Source: Isoetes taiwanensis | Lineage: Eukaryota > Streptophyta > Lycopodiopsida > Isoetales > Isoetaceae | Assembly (NCBI GenBank): GCA_021234155.1 | Contig: JAJEKV010000113.1 | Location: 864,001-928,000 of the forward strand | DNA length: 64,000 bases | Direction of reading: 5' to 3' | Shown here: piece by piece, positions 10,144 through 20,389 of the stretch | How positions within the stretch are numbered: position 1 is the first letter of the stretch | Layout: each line of letters opens with the position of its first letter | Made by a program: the position numbers and the translations under genes | Notes under the pieces: model-generated | The model's database searches: none | Seen by the model: only the letters and a program-made list of their open reading frames with translations | What the model was told of the DNA's origin: nothing

Positions 10144-10356
10144 CAGGGATCATTAGAGTGCGGCCCAAGTGAAGAAATTTTTGGAGGACCACCACGATTA
10201 CCTCAAGAAGTTTGAAGAGTAAAAGTTTATAAATTTGCATGTAAAAGCTTATTATATATGAATATAATATATATCTCTTTTTGTATATAATTGCTCCCTC
10301 AAATTGTATAAACAAGTAAAACAACGTAACACACAAAACAAGAGCTAATAATCGAG
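10144..10356. other. AT-rich spacer before gag
   Basis: A sharp drop in GC between the leader genes and gag, with TATATATGAATATAATATAT at about 10252-10273. It could act as a third promoter or as a 3' end for leader transcripts. No gene is visible. Confidence 0.4.
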
Positions 10357-11700
10357 AATGTACTCTAATGTGCATGCGGCTAGAGTACCTAGAAACATTG
10401 ATGAACACGGGCGGCGAGAACAAGGGCGTACCCCACCAAAGGCTTCCGGTAGGAAATTTCGCCAGTCGATCTTGGTAACACCGGAGGAGGAGCTATCCCA
10501 AATCAGGTCCGACATCCACGATATAAGGGCATTGCTAGCGAGGCGGCGGCGGTAGGAGGGCGGGACCGGAATGTCCCCTTTACCTGGAAACGCCCGGTGG
10601 CGAGCGGTCCTAAACGAAGGAAGAGAGCGAAGGAGAAGATCTCCTAGCTTCGGGATCCTCAAGCTCCGGCTTCGGATCTGATTTCGGCATCGGAAGAGAG
10701 CTGGAAGAAGAGGCCGCGAGGTCCCCGGCGGGGATCAAACCGTGTCGAGGGGCGAAACCGCGAGCGGACTACGAGGAAGAAAGTCGACTCCGCCCTCGGT
10801 AATGTGTGGAAGGCCAAAAGTTAGAGCAGATTTCGGGGGGAAAACAGATCGGAATGGAAGCGAGAAGCATGGCTGGATGAGATGAGTGAGTATGGCAACG
10901 CCTATGGCATGAAAGATAAAGACAAAGCGCGGGGTAGCAACAAAGGAAACCTCAAAGGGTGCAGCCAGAATTTGGTGGAAGGGGTATGCCAAGGCACATG
11001 GGTGGCGAGGGGACGGTTGCAAGTTGAAAAAGTTAAGCCAAAGCATTCAAAAATCATTATGTGCAGAGAGAACATAAGTGCAACATGATCTGCCAGTTCT
11101 ATAGGCTGCAACAAGGCAACAAATCAGTCCGAGAAACACGGAGGAATTCATGAGACTAAAATTTTTTATGTGCCAAAGTTGAGTGAAGCATCTTTGCGGT
11201 GGAAGGCTATATTGAAGGCTTGAGCGATGAGATCCGCAAGCTTGTAAGGGCAATAAACCGAAGTCCGTGTCGAGGCGAAGCAAAAGGCCATAAGTTTGCA
11301 AGGAACGAGGTCCACAAGAGCGGGCTTCAAGGCAGCGATATTTCGGGGATAAGGGGAAGAGCACAGGGGCTATAGCCCAAGGGCGGCAAGCCCATAGCTA
11401 GCAAGGCGCGGTACAATTCAAATTATGGGAAGCAAGGCAACACAAGTAGTGGCAAGCGGGAAAAGAAAGGTAAGCTTCAAGGAGCAAGGAGCCAAGTCTA
11501 ACTACTCCCCAAGCGGTGAGGCAATTTCTGCATCCATCCCCAAGGAAAAGCGGGGGAATGTATAGAAAGCGGTATGTTTTGAGATGCTTCCAGCCGAGGG
11601 CATAGGACCAACAAGCGCCCCCGATTATGAATCTGGCATTGGCGAGTGGGATGGGAGACACCATCCCGGGCCTTGACGGCGGCGAAGCGGGATTACATCC
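10357..11700 (+). pseudogene. gag: chromovirus gag, frameshifted
   Basis: Structural protein that packages the element's RNA. The likely start is ATG 10357 (MYSNVHAARVPRN...), with a coil-like PEEELSQIRSDIHDIRALL segment. The retrotrans_gag core is readable across frames at about 11070-11330: NKCNMICQFYRLQQGNKSV, then YIEGLSDEIRKLV and a KQKA...SLQ-like end. No CCHC knuckle could be confirmed in the Gly/Lys-rich stretch after 11340. Many frame breaks occur. Confidence 0.65.
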
Positions 11701-12250
11701 ATGGTGAGTGTCACATCTTTGCGGCTATTGATCTGAGGGAATCTGAGAAAGTCGGTATAAAGTGATCTCAACGGCCGAAAAGCCCAAGAGAAATCCTTTA
11801 TAGTATTGATAGACTCGGGCGGTCATAATTTTGCATCCCCTAGGATGGTAAGCATGTTGAAGCTAAAAGCGTTAAAGTCAAGCCCGGGCCGGTGGTGTTA
11901 GCCAATGGAGCAATTAGGCATCTGGCCCGGGGAAGAGAATAAACTTCAACGTAGACTTGCCGGTGTTAATGTTGCGTTGGGGCGGAAGTCATGAATATAG
12001 GCAAGTATGATCTCATTATTGGAATGGAATATCTTGGACCAGGCCGGGAGCAATCATCGATTGTGGGAAGCGTAAGGTGACCTTAACAACGCCCGAGAGG
12101 GCAAAGTCATCGAAATCCGCGGGTAAAAAGTAACCCCAATCATGCAATGCATGAGTAGCGAAAAATTGCTTAAGTGCATAAGAAAGCGGCCGGTGGCCTA
12201 TCTCCTTAAGCTTGAGCTCCAAGATCGAGGCCCAGGAGAGAAATAAAGAG
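11701..12250 (+). pseudogene. pol: aspartic protease domain
   Basis: A retropepsin-like domain that matures Gag-Pol. The active-site triplet is IDSGG (11809-11823), followed by HNFASPRMV...LKLK, the usual Ty3/gypsy pattern. The rest of the domain is broken by frameshifts. Confidence 0.7.
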
Positions 12251-13080
12251 ATCAAAGAATCTAGCAAGCTTCCCGGGCCAATAGCAAAGTTGATCGAGGA
12301 ATTTCACGACTTGTTCCCGATGAGATTAAGCGACTTCCGCCCTATAGAGGAGTCGAGTGTGAAATAGCACTTGAACACGGGGCCAAAGCCTACAAGCAAG
12401 GCACCTTATAGGATGTCAACCGAGGAGTTGTGAGAGTTAAAAAGCGATTGCAAGAATTGCTAGACCTAGGGTTCATAAGACCTAGTGTCTCCCCGTTCGA
12501 GCCCCCTATTCTCTTTGTGAAGAAGAAGGATGGTAGCCTTAGGATGTGCATTGATTACACGCCTGAGTTAAATAAGCACACCATCAAAAATAAGTATGCC
12601 TTTTGCCGAGGTCGATGACTTAATGGATCGATTCTGGGGGAGCAAAGATCTTCTCCAAAATAGATCTCGGATCGGGATATCACCGATTAGGATCAAGGAG
12701 GAAGACATTCATAAGGCAAATAAGCGAGGACAAGATATGGGCACTATGAGTTCCGCGGTTATGCCCTTTGGATTGTCTAATGCACCAGCAACATTCATGA
12801 GATTAATGAGCGGCGTCTTCCGGCGAATTTACGGATTCCTTCATCATAGTCTTCTTGACGATATCTTGGTTTCTGACAAATCTCGTGGAGAACACGCCCA
12901 ACACTTGAGGAAGGTGCTTGAAAAGTTAAGAAGGCATCAACTCTTTGCGAAGTTATCGAAGTGCCGCCGCCTTGAAAGAGTGGAGTACTTGGGGCCGCGT
13001 GATCCAAAGAAGAAGGCATTTCCACGGACCACTGCGAAGATAGAAAATTTGTGATCGGCTGGCGGCACCAAAAGAATCTC
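12251..13080 (+). pseudogene. pol: reverse transcriptase domain
   Basis: RNA-dependent DNA polymerase of Ty3/gypsy. Visible blocks are [20 protein letters not shown] and [14 protein letters not shown] (12460-12560), then MPFGLSNAPATFMRLM (12761-12808) and the catalytic LLDDILV (12851-12871), which stands for the usual YVDDILV. The expected LPRIDDL block near 12600 is frameshifted. Length fits a normal RT. Confidence 0.9.
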
Positions 13081-13640
13081 ACTTATGAAGTCGAAGCTTC
13101 CTAGGGCTAGCGGGGCTATTATAGAAGATTTGTCAAAATTTTGCCAAAGTAGCAGCGCCATTAACGGATCTCACAAAAGGTGGGAAGATAAAAAGATTGG
13201 GCAGCCCATTGGCAAAACAAGGCCCGAAAGCATTTGAGGCGCTAAAAGGAAGCTTTGACGGCGGCGCCCGGTGTTGGTCTTGCCGGATCCGACCAAAGAT
13301 AAGCTTGTAGCAACAGATGCTAGCGGGATAGCGACAGTAGCAATCCTCATGCGGGGAGGAAAAGAGTAGTAGCCTATGATTCCAAGAAGTTGAACGGCGC
13401 CGGCGGCACTACCCAACGATGATCGGGGAGCTCCTGGCTATAGTAAGGGCTTTAAGAATTTGGAGGCATTATTTATTGGGAAGAAAATTCGGTTAGACCT
13501 GAGATCATCAAAGCCTCCAATATATATTTACTGCCAGTAGGCTCCTTAATTTGAGGCAAAGGAGAGATGGATGGAATTCTTGGAAGAATATGACTTTGAG
13601 ATAAGTTATAAGCCGGGGAAGCTCAATGTGGTTCGACGGG
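13081..13640 (+). pseudogene. pol: RNase H domain
   Basis: Degrades the RNA strand of the hybrid. PVLVLPDPTKDKLVATDASG is readable at about 13268-13327 and includes the first catalytic Asp (ATDAS). The tether end (EYDFEISYKPGKLNVV, 13583-13631) is typical of the RNase H to integrase junction. Several frame breaks occur. Confidence 0.85.
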
Positions 13641-14874
13641 GCGCCCTTTCGGGAAGCCCTTGGCAACCCGAAATTCATTGTAACCCCATATCAACACTTG
13701 TAAGTGACTTTGGCAAGAAGATTGAGGAAGTATTGCCGACGGACCTCGACTTCAAGGAAGTTTGGGCGAGCCTTTCAAAGAGGCCAGGACCGACAAGGAA
13801 AGGGAGATGTTCGAGGCACTATAAGAAGGAAGGGAACTTGCTATATTATAAAACAAATTGTGTGTACCAAAATCTTACGAAGTTAGAAAGCTTATTTTGA
13901 ATGATACACACAATAGTCCCATAGCGGGCATCTGCGGGGTTCATGAAGACATATTTCAAGATTAGAAGCGATTATTATTGGCCCGGCATGAAGAAGGAAA
14001 TAGCAAGATATATTAGGGAGTGCGGATATGCCCGCCAGACAAAAGCGGAACAGCTCGATTCAGGTGCCTTGGAACCATTGCAGTGCCAAATGCTAAGTGG
14101 GAGGTGATAAGTATGGATTTTATTACAGGGACTCCCAAGAACGACAAGGGGCAAAGATGCCTTGATGGTGGTAGTAGATAAGTTGTCAAAGATGGCACAC
14201 TTTGTGCCGCAGGACAACAGTCGACGTGGAGACCGCGACCAACCTATTTGTTAAGGAGATTTTTTAGGCTCCATGGCATGCCAAGGGAGATAATCTCGGA
14301 TAGAGACTCAAAGTTTATGAGTGCCTTTTGGCGGGACCTATTCAAAGACCATCCGCATCGAAGCTTTTCGATGAGCCGCATATCATCCCCAAAACGGATG
14401 GTGACGGCGGAGGGACCAACGGGATCATCGAAGACATGTTAAGAAGCTATGTATGGAACAAGCAATCCAAGTGGGATGATTTCATCTACCTAGTAGAGTT
14501 TGCCTACAAGCGGCACCAAAGCGGGGAGTCATCGAGATGAGTCCTTTTATGATTAATTACGGGTATCGATGTCTTACCCGGATACTTGGCACAACCCCTC
14601 GCTGTCCAAGGTGGAAGTCTCCCAGCCAGATGCTTTCGAAATGCAAGACTTGGTGGAGGAAGTGAGAGGATATCTCCTTGCGACAAGCAGCAGCGAGTGA
14701 AGCATCATGGCGACAAGCATAGGACGGTAAGAGAATTTGAAGTGGGAGACAAAGTGTGGTTGAAGATCAAAGTCAAGCGGGCCAAGCTCCGCGATCGGCA
14801 ATTGCAAGAAGCTTGCTCCAAGATGGGCTGGACCCTTCAGAATAGAGAAGAGAGTAGGTAACCAATCCTACAAG
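13641..14874 (+). pseudogene. pol: integrase core
   Basis: DDE integrase. The first Asp is in VISMDFITG (14104-14130). The second is in HGMPREIISDRDSKF (14275-14319). The third block (expected QTER...NQIIEDMLRSYV) is damaged near 14405-14455: GIIEDMLRSYV is readable, but the catalytic Glu codon region is missing bases at CAG sites. The HHCC zinc region near 13960-14060 is only partly readable. Confidence 0.85.
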
Positions 14875-15240
14875 TTGGACTTGCCAGCACATCTCAAGAT
14901 ACATAAGGTTTTCCACGTAAGTTTGCTAAAGAGGCACACCCCAAACCCCGAGGAAATATTGGAGACAAATGAGTTTTTAGAAATGACGGACGAGCATATT
15001 GAAATCGTTACGGAAGTCCTTCTTAATAGATCTTATAAGAAGACAAGAAGGTCAAAATTCCTCCAATACCTTGTGAAGTGGAAGCACTTACCAGTGGAAG
15101 ACGCTACGTGGGTACTTGAGTCAGATCTTAAACAGTACCCCGACTTTATGGAGCAAAGCAAGGGTCAGCTCGTCACCGAAGTAGTCGACATCAGCAACCA
15201 AGAAATCGGCTCGGGCATGTCGATTTGGCTTTGCATTTAA
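14875..15240 (+). CDS. pol: integrase C-terminus with chromodomain
   Basis: A continuous 121-codon frame ends pol. It begins with the GPY-type tail (HLKIHKVFHVSLLKR), then a chromodomain at residues 42-92 (EIVTEVLLNR..., FLQYLVKWKHLP, DATWV...DL). Chromodomains of this form bind methylated H3 lysine 9 and steer insertion to heterochromatin in the family. An intact aromatic cage cannot be confirmed by eye. Confidence 0.88.
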   Translation: MDLPAHLKIHKVFHVSLLKRHTPNPEEILETNEFLEMTDEHIEIVTEVLLNRSYKKTRRSKFLQYLVKWKHLPVEDATWVLESDLKQYPDFMEQSKGQLVTEVVDISNQEIGSGMSIWLCI

Positions 15241-16074
15241 GCATGTGTAGCTAAGGCTACTCTCATGCATGCACGCCTATGCTAGGCATGGGTTGCATCG
15301 CGTTGTTACCGATGATGAGACCACTCACGGTGCTCTCTAGGGCGTGGTGTAATGTCAATGTAGGCATGACCGCGTTTCCGCTTGTTTGAGTGGAAGGTAG
15401 ATTAGAAGTCTACTTACGTTCCCGCGGAAGTAGGCGACCTCGAAGAAAGGAGGTCATTGAGAGATGCATTGATAGGAAAAGCACCTTTAGCCCCATATAT
15501 GCTTTGATAGGAGGAATCTATCCTTCACGCCCCATATCTGGGAAGGATATCCTCCACGCCGGGCAACTAGAGGTGTAGGCATGAGCGGCATATAGGCATA
15601 TAGGCTATCTTTTTTACGCCGGGATGGGAGAAACATAATCTTCCTATCTTAGAAGAGATATGCCTTGCATCCATATAATTGTAATTAATGGGTGGTTCCC
15701 TTAACAACCAACCCTTATAATAATAATTAAATATATACTAACGTGGCGTACATCCCGCAGGCAACTAGAAGGACCGAGCGCGGAGGAGGGTAGCGCTACA
15801 AAGAACTCACAACGCATAATTTTGCCATAATGTGTTGTGAGGAGGCGACGGAAGTTTTTTTAGTTAAAACCTTAAAGCTATAATTAACGTTAATATTGTA
15901 ATAGTCGATAATGAAGTAGAGGACGGAAGAGCCTCTCACCATAGTACAATTACAAAGAAACTATAAATATTACTTGAGGTGATTAATATAATATGGATAT
16001 GTAAGTGTCGAATTGCGGGATATATGGTACCCAAGGTGGGGACGCGGCGTGATCTTTGAGGGCGACATCAAGTC
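15241..16074. other. 3' non-coding region of the chromovirus
   Basis: No gene. Two short direct repeats around CCCATAT...GGAAGGATATCC (about 15490-15560) and AT-rich tracts lie between pol and the polypurine tract. A 0.8-kb 3' spacer is long for this family. Confidence 0.5.
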
Positions 16075-16087
16075 AAGGTGGGGAGAA
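16075..16087 (+). other. polypurine tract
   Basis: AAGGTGGGGAGAA lies directly against the 3' LTR start TGTGGCGTT, as required for plus-strand priming. Confidence 0.85.
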
Positions 16088-17685
16088 TGTGGCGTTCCAA
16101 AGAATATACGCCCTAATACGATATTATAATCGCCACGTCCTGCATACATGTCACAAGTGACATGTACTTGAGAGTAGGACAACGTTGCACCTAGGAGCTA
16201 AAGGTTGCACCTAGGGGGCAACCTTGGATGTTGGGTATGTAATTAAACATACACAACAAAAGGTTCCTTTGTTCATCCATTTCCAAATGGCTTAAAGCCA
16301 TTTGCCCATGTGGATGCCCTAACCTAGATAGGGTCTATATAAGGGCTAAAACCCTAGACCCTAGCTCTCCTTTCACTTTGCCAATTAGGGTTTTCTAGAG
16401 CTTCCTTTCCTCTTTTCGCATTTAGGGCTTTCCGGGCCAATTCGGCTAAGGTAAGGCTCGAAATCGCATTGCCAGTTCAAGAGTCGGTTTGCTGTGAGGT
16501 TCTTTGAGTAGCAGCGTTTGTCTTCGCAAGATCGGGAGCATGGACGCCTTCCAAGGATCGTGAGCAAGCCAAGGAGCAGGTATCTAGTTGTTCTCATTGT
16601 GCAAAACCGTCTTTAGGCATGGCAATATGCGGGTTAGTATGTTAGATCATCTCTGGAAGCCTTGTAGATCCCTAGACCTCGACTCTAACGAATGAACCTA
16701 ACATTGGATGTTAAGTAGGTAGATTGATATGATTCTCTATCTACGTTACGTGATATTGTATGTATTCTACTGCGATCTCCTTGTTGTGGGAAGGGGGTAG
16801 AGACCTAAAGGCGTGTGTAGAAGATGCTCCTAGCATAGCACCTTAGTTCCCCACATATATGCGGCGGCACGAGGAGCCCACCGGGTGGGTGAAGGGGCAA
16901 GGCCGGGTTGATAAGGAGGAACTTGTCCCATCGCGGACTGACCCCTCGATAGTAAAGCCTATCGGGGTCTTTGGCCGGCTAGGCTTAATGGCTTGCCAAC
17001 GCTAGCGTGTGGGCAAGGCATGAGCTCGACACTAAGTGGGGTGGTGGATATGACCTTCCAATGAGTTCAAAGTCGAATAAGGGCAAAGGCCCTCTAGCCG
17101 CTGCGATGAGCATGGATACCTCTCGAGGAGAGGCAGCTCTCTTCCTGCCTCTCATCGGGGGTTGGGGAGATGCAACCCAGGCGGTAGTAGCCCCTCGGCT
17201 ACTCACCCGCCGAGCTACGGCCAAAGTCCCAACACTTTTCAGCCTATTCTGCAAAGTGTGCACGGGAGGGGCGGATGGAGTGGACTACCCTAAGCCATGT
17301 TCTATGCCAGCCAAATCCATTGCCATGAATTCTGTCCGCAATGAACTCTGGAGGCCTAGCCGTCAGTCATCCCCCTTGAGTCGGAACCCTGGGTAGGATC
17401 CCTCCTTTGTATTATTGTTATGAAGGTATTGCTGACTCTGTGATGTTGCTATTGTTATGGTGATTGTGTTGTATATTATTAGTTGTGCTCACGTTTGTTT
17501 GTTACGCTTCCGCAGATAGGTCGATCCGATGGAAGACGGATGAATGACACATCCACTCTTCCCTTGCTGGCTCTGCCCCCATGGGAGTGGAGTCAGGTGG
17601 ATGGCCCCTGTCAGGCAGCTGCCAGGGGGAATGCTCCTCCTTCGAGTACGATGCGGGCATCGTATAAGGAGTAGGGGACGTCACA
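16088..17685 (+). repeat. 3' LTR
   Basis: About 1.6 kb, matching 4289-5891. It ends ACGTCACA, after which methyltransferase-gene sequence resumes. TATA box at 16336-16343 and the 10-bp inverted repeat at 16145-16166 are conserved. Confidence 0.92.
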
Positions 17686-17940
17686 GGAACTGGGAGCAAA
17701 AAATGGGGCTGGCGATGTGAAAGGCACATATACAGAAATCCAGCCTCCACTTACGGGAAGAAGAGATGAGGAGGTGGAGTTTGTCGATCTGGAGCCTGTG
17801 GTGCCTGAGCCAGAGAATCAGCCTGTATTTGTACCATTGGAATCAGAAGGGGGCGTCTCTGCCATTAAAACCTCGCAAGAGACAGATCCTAAGGGGAACG
17901 AGAGTCCGGTGGACTGGGAAGACCCACCTCCCGTATAAAT
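17686..17940 (+). pseudogene. C-terminal tail of the split methyltransferase gene
   Basis: Open from the LTR junction to the TAA at 17938-17940. It reads as an acidic, proline-rich tail (EEVEFVDLEPVVPEPENQPV and WEDPPPV). There is no domain here. Linking it to the gene at 3303-4288 rests on adjacency once the chromovirus is removed and on the same GTATAAATTTATAC palindrome in both parts. Confidence 0.55.
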
Positions 17941-17949
17941 TTATACAGA

Positions 17950-18378
17950 CAGTATTTTAAATTAACTTTCATTGTAATCTATGTGCTAAGAATCTCAATA
18001 TATTTTGATGAAGATTTTTCAACTGAAAACTTTGTCTCTTTAACAATGCTTAATTAGAACAATTCTTTTTTTGATTTATGATTTCACACTCTTTCTCTTT
18101 TCTATGTTTGATTTTCTTAGTACTTATATTAAGCTTGCAAAAAGACAAACTATATTTCCTTCTATTTTAAACAACAAATACTTAGTGAGTTTTTAAATTT
18201 AATGTCTCTCTCCTCAAAACAAGCTTTTTTTTTTTTTTTTGCCCTTTTTTAAAAATGAAAAGGCTTCAAAAATGTTGCTTTTTTTGTGGTATTTTGAATG
18301 CTATTTGCTCAACAATCTATTTTGCTCCCTATTTTGTCCATTTTTTTCAAGTTTCCAATTTTTATAAAGGAATCTTTC
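17950..18378. other. AT-rich non-coding DNA
   Basis: T-rich and poly-T stretches with no gene, ending at the terminal-type repeat. Confidence 0.5.
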
Positions 18379-18421
18379 AAACGCACTTCTTAAATAAGTG
18401 CGTTTCATTTTAAACCTTGTT
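18379..18421 (+). repeat. terminal-type repeat, right copy, with hairpin
   Basis: AAACGCACTT (18379-18388) and AAGTGCGTTT (18396-18405) form a perfect 10-bp stem. The segment 18392-18421 matches 3273-3302. A PPR fragment starts directly after it. Confidence 0.6.
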
Positions 18422-18620
18422 TGAAGCGTTTGGTGAAAATCATGATGTATTAGAGTGTTTTGAGAATATGAAGCAGGAGAGTAGAAAGCCTGACAGATTC
18501 ACATTTCCAAGCATATTAAAGTCATGTTGTAGCATTGGAATGATAGGATATGGTAGATACTGTCTAAGTCTGTTGTCTTCTGAAGGTCTGCTGCTTGCTA
18601 GAACTAGTGCCCCTGTCACT
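18417..18620 (+). pseudogene. PPR repeat fragment
   Basis: About 65 codons read as one to two pentatricopeptide repeats of the PLS type: VLECFENMKQESRKPDRFTF, then PSILKSCCSIGMIGYGRY. PPR proteins bind organellar RNA, and each repeat reads one base. Both ends are cut: the left by the terminal-type repeat, the right by loss of similarity after about 18600. It is therefore a gene fragment, perhaps carried by a transposon. Confidence 0.75.
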
Positions 18621-18644
18621 TCAGGCTCTCTCACCTACCTCTAA

Positions 18645-19687
18645 ACATAACCATGAAGGCATTAAGGTGTCTAGGTCTCACTGGACCGATAAATCCAACT
18701 CAATTCAATTCAATTTATCCTCCTAAGGTTCTCTATTCTTCTTCAACAAGAGGTGGGACTTTCTAGGCTATATGGATTCTCCATTGATTTTGAGTTCGAT
18801 CTCATGTAGAGAGCTTATGGAGCAAATGGAATACAATAATGTTTTTTACAAGTTCCTAATTTGTGTTCTCCTAAGGAAATGCTCCTTCCATAATTTGCTA
18901 CCAATTAGAGATGCAACCTAGACTCTAAGCAAAATATACTAATCTAATCGCCAAAGCCATGAGCAAAAACACCCATCAAGAACACTTCAGCCTTAAAAGA
19001 CTAATCTTTAGCCTTAAAAGAACACTTCATACATGGTCATTCTTATTATATTGAGAAAATATAAAATGGGAATATATCAATACAATATTTGGAGTAATAA
19101 ATCAATTCAAGTGTATGAATTTTAAAGGCTCTTATACAGATTGATGCCAGCTCTTAGGTTGTCCCTAATTTAATGGTAACAATGGGCAATGTTGTTACTC
19201 ACCTTGCCTCCCTTGTCTTTCCATTATTGATGTACTACTGAATATTTTCTGTAAAGAGCACAAAGGCAGCCTTGCTTCATATAACAGAACTTAAAGCTTG
19301 CTTCATTGTGCAATTTAAGGCAAGCATGTTAACAAGATATGTTTCTGCAATTCAATACTTAATGCCAAGATGTTTTATAGTTACAACAGATTGTAAAAAA
19401 CATATACAAAAAACACATATATAAAATCATATTATATTATATCAGTCAACTTGTTTACAAAAATGCCCGTCCAAACCAATTTTTAAAATGCCCGTCCAAA
19501 CTAGTTTTCACAGACGAGTTTTCACAGACCATTTTTCACATACCAATAAAACACAGTTATATTATGTTATATCGGTCAACTTTTCACAGAAAAACCCTGT
19601 ACACCTGTTCACAACCCTGTTCTGGAGCCGAAAAACTAAAAAACATAAGATAGTATTTTTATAATTTATAAAAAACTGCAGATCACT
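18645..19687. other. no gene; short direct repeats
   Basis: AT-rich. AAAATGCCCGTCCAAAC occurs twice (about 19459 and 19486), and TATATCRGTCAACTT twice (about 19438 and 19567), hinting at a decayed transposon end. Nothing coding was seen. Confidence 0.4.
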
Positions 19688-19945
19688 TTAATCAGGCATC
19701 TTGAGCTGAATTTTGAGGGCACCGTCTCCATCAACTTGAGTCTTCATTTTGAGAAGGCGTTCCTCATGGAAGCAGGAACGATCTACCCACTGCTGCAATT
19801 TTTCAAAAACTAAAGCTCCTTTGTGTTGCAAAATCATCACCTGGGAGCAACTAAACCGAGCTCTTGCACAAATTTTTTGAAGTTTTTGAAAAGAACCGAC
19901 AGATTCCTCCATTGGCCTCTTTTGGGTGAGCTTCGTCCGCGCCAT
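19688..19945 (-). CDS. small protein with histone H3-like N-terminus (MARTK)
   Basis: An 85-residue frame whose ATG sits in AAAATGGCG, a good plant start context. An in-frame upstream ATG at 19963 is possible but weaker. The first residues are MARTKLTQKRP, against MARTKQTARKS of histone H3: A1, R2, T3, K4 and T6 match. The remainder (SFQKLQKICARARF..., then a C-x-HEER segment) has a weak resemblance in spacing to a histone fold but no firm match. It could be an H3 mimic, a very diverged histone, or chance. Confidence 0.4.
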   Translation of the reverse strand: MARTKLTQKRPMEESVGSFQKLQKICARARFSCSQVMILQHKGALVFEKLQQWVDRSCFHEERLLKMKTQVDGDGALKIQLKMPD

Positions 19946-20018
19946 TTTTAGACTGTGAAGCAATGCAATGAGAAACTTCGAAATTTATGGGTCTAAATTT
20001 TGCATGCATAAATCACTA

Positions 20019-20052
20019 TCCTATATAGATCCTATATAGGATCTATATAGGA
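20019..20052. repeat. perfect 34-bp palindrome
   Basis: Built from TCCTATATAGATCCTATA and its exact reverse complement, with no spacer. It is followed by GGACACTAAGGACACTAA, a 9-bp direct repeat. It can form a cruciform. Confidence 0.85.
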
Positions 20053-20174
20053 CACTAAGGACACTAAGGACCTATATAGATCCTTATAATATTAGAATTA
20101 GAATTCATATTAGAATTGCTACTTTTATTTGTTTGAAGAAAATGTTACATTTTTAAGCAAATTTGTGTATCTAT

Positions 20175-20382
20175 CAAAATGCATGTGCCACATCATCATG
20201 CCATGTCATCATACACGTCATGCCATTTGGAGAAGACATCACCACATACTGTCATCATGTGCCAGTCCAAGTGGCAGTGCATGTAAGTAGTCCATGTGGC
20301 ATGCCATGTCAGTAGTTCATGTGGCAGTCCATGTAAGCAGTCCATGTGGAGTCCATGTGCATTTGGAAGTACATGTGGACAA
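20175..20382. repeat. degenerate minisatellite (GTCCATGTGG / CATGTAAGTAGT)
   Basis: CCATGTGGCA- and CAGTCCATGTAAG-type words recur about eight times in 200 bp with variable spacing. Confidence 0.6.
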
Positions 20383-20389
20383 GTATAAG

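Larger units (their letters stand above)
4289..17685 (+). mobile_element. Ty3/gypsy chromovirus LTR retrotransposon with extended leader
   Basis: A 13.4-kb element with LTRs at 4289-5891 and 16088-17685. Their ends are TGTGGCGT and ACGTCACA, an imperfect terminal inverted pair. The order inside is PBS for initiator tRNA-Met, a 4.4-kb leader with extra genes, gag, aspartic protease, reverse transcriptase, RNase H, integrase, chromodomain and a polypurine tract. Integrase after RT marks Ty3/gypsy. A C-terminal chromodomain marks a chromovirus; its YLVKWK form fits the Tekay/Reina-type chromodomain rather than the CR motif of centromeric CRM elements. Flanks are AAATC on the left and GGAAC on the right, so no clear target duplication is seen. 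It interrupts the methyltransferase gene. Confidence 0.93.

Noticed and set aside
15241-16074. An env-like or antisense gene after pol
   Set aside because: No frame of useful length or signature is present in this stretch.
4284-17690. Target-site duplication of the chromovirus
   Set aside because: The five bases before 4289 (AAATC) and after 17685 (GGAAC) do not match; error or later change may hide it, so none is claimed.
18417-18644. Complete PPR gene
   Set aside because: Only one to two repeats are readable and similarity ends on both sides.
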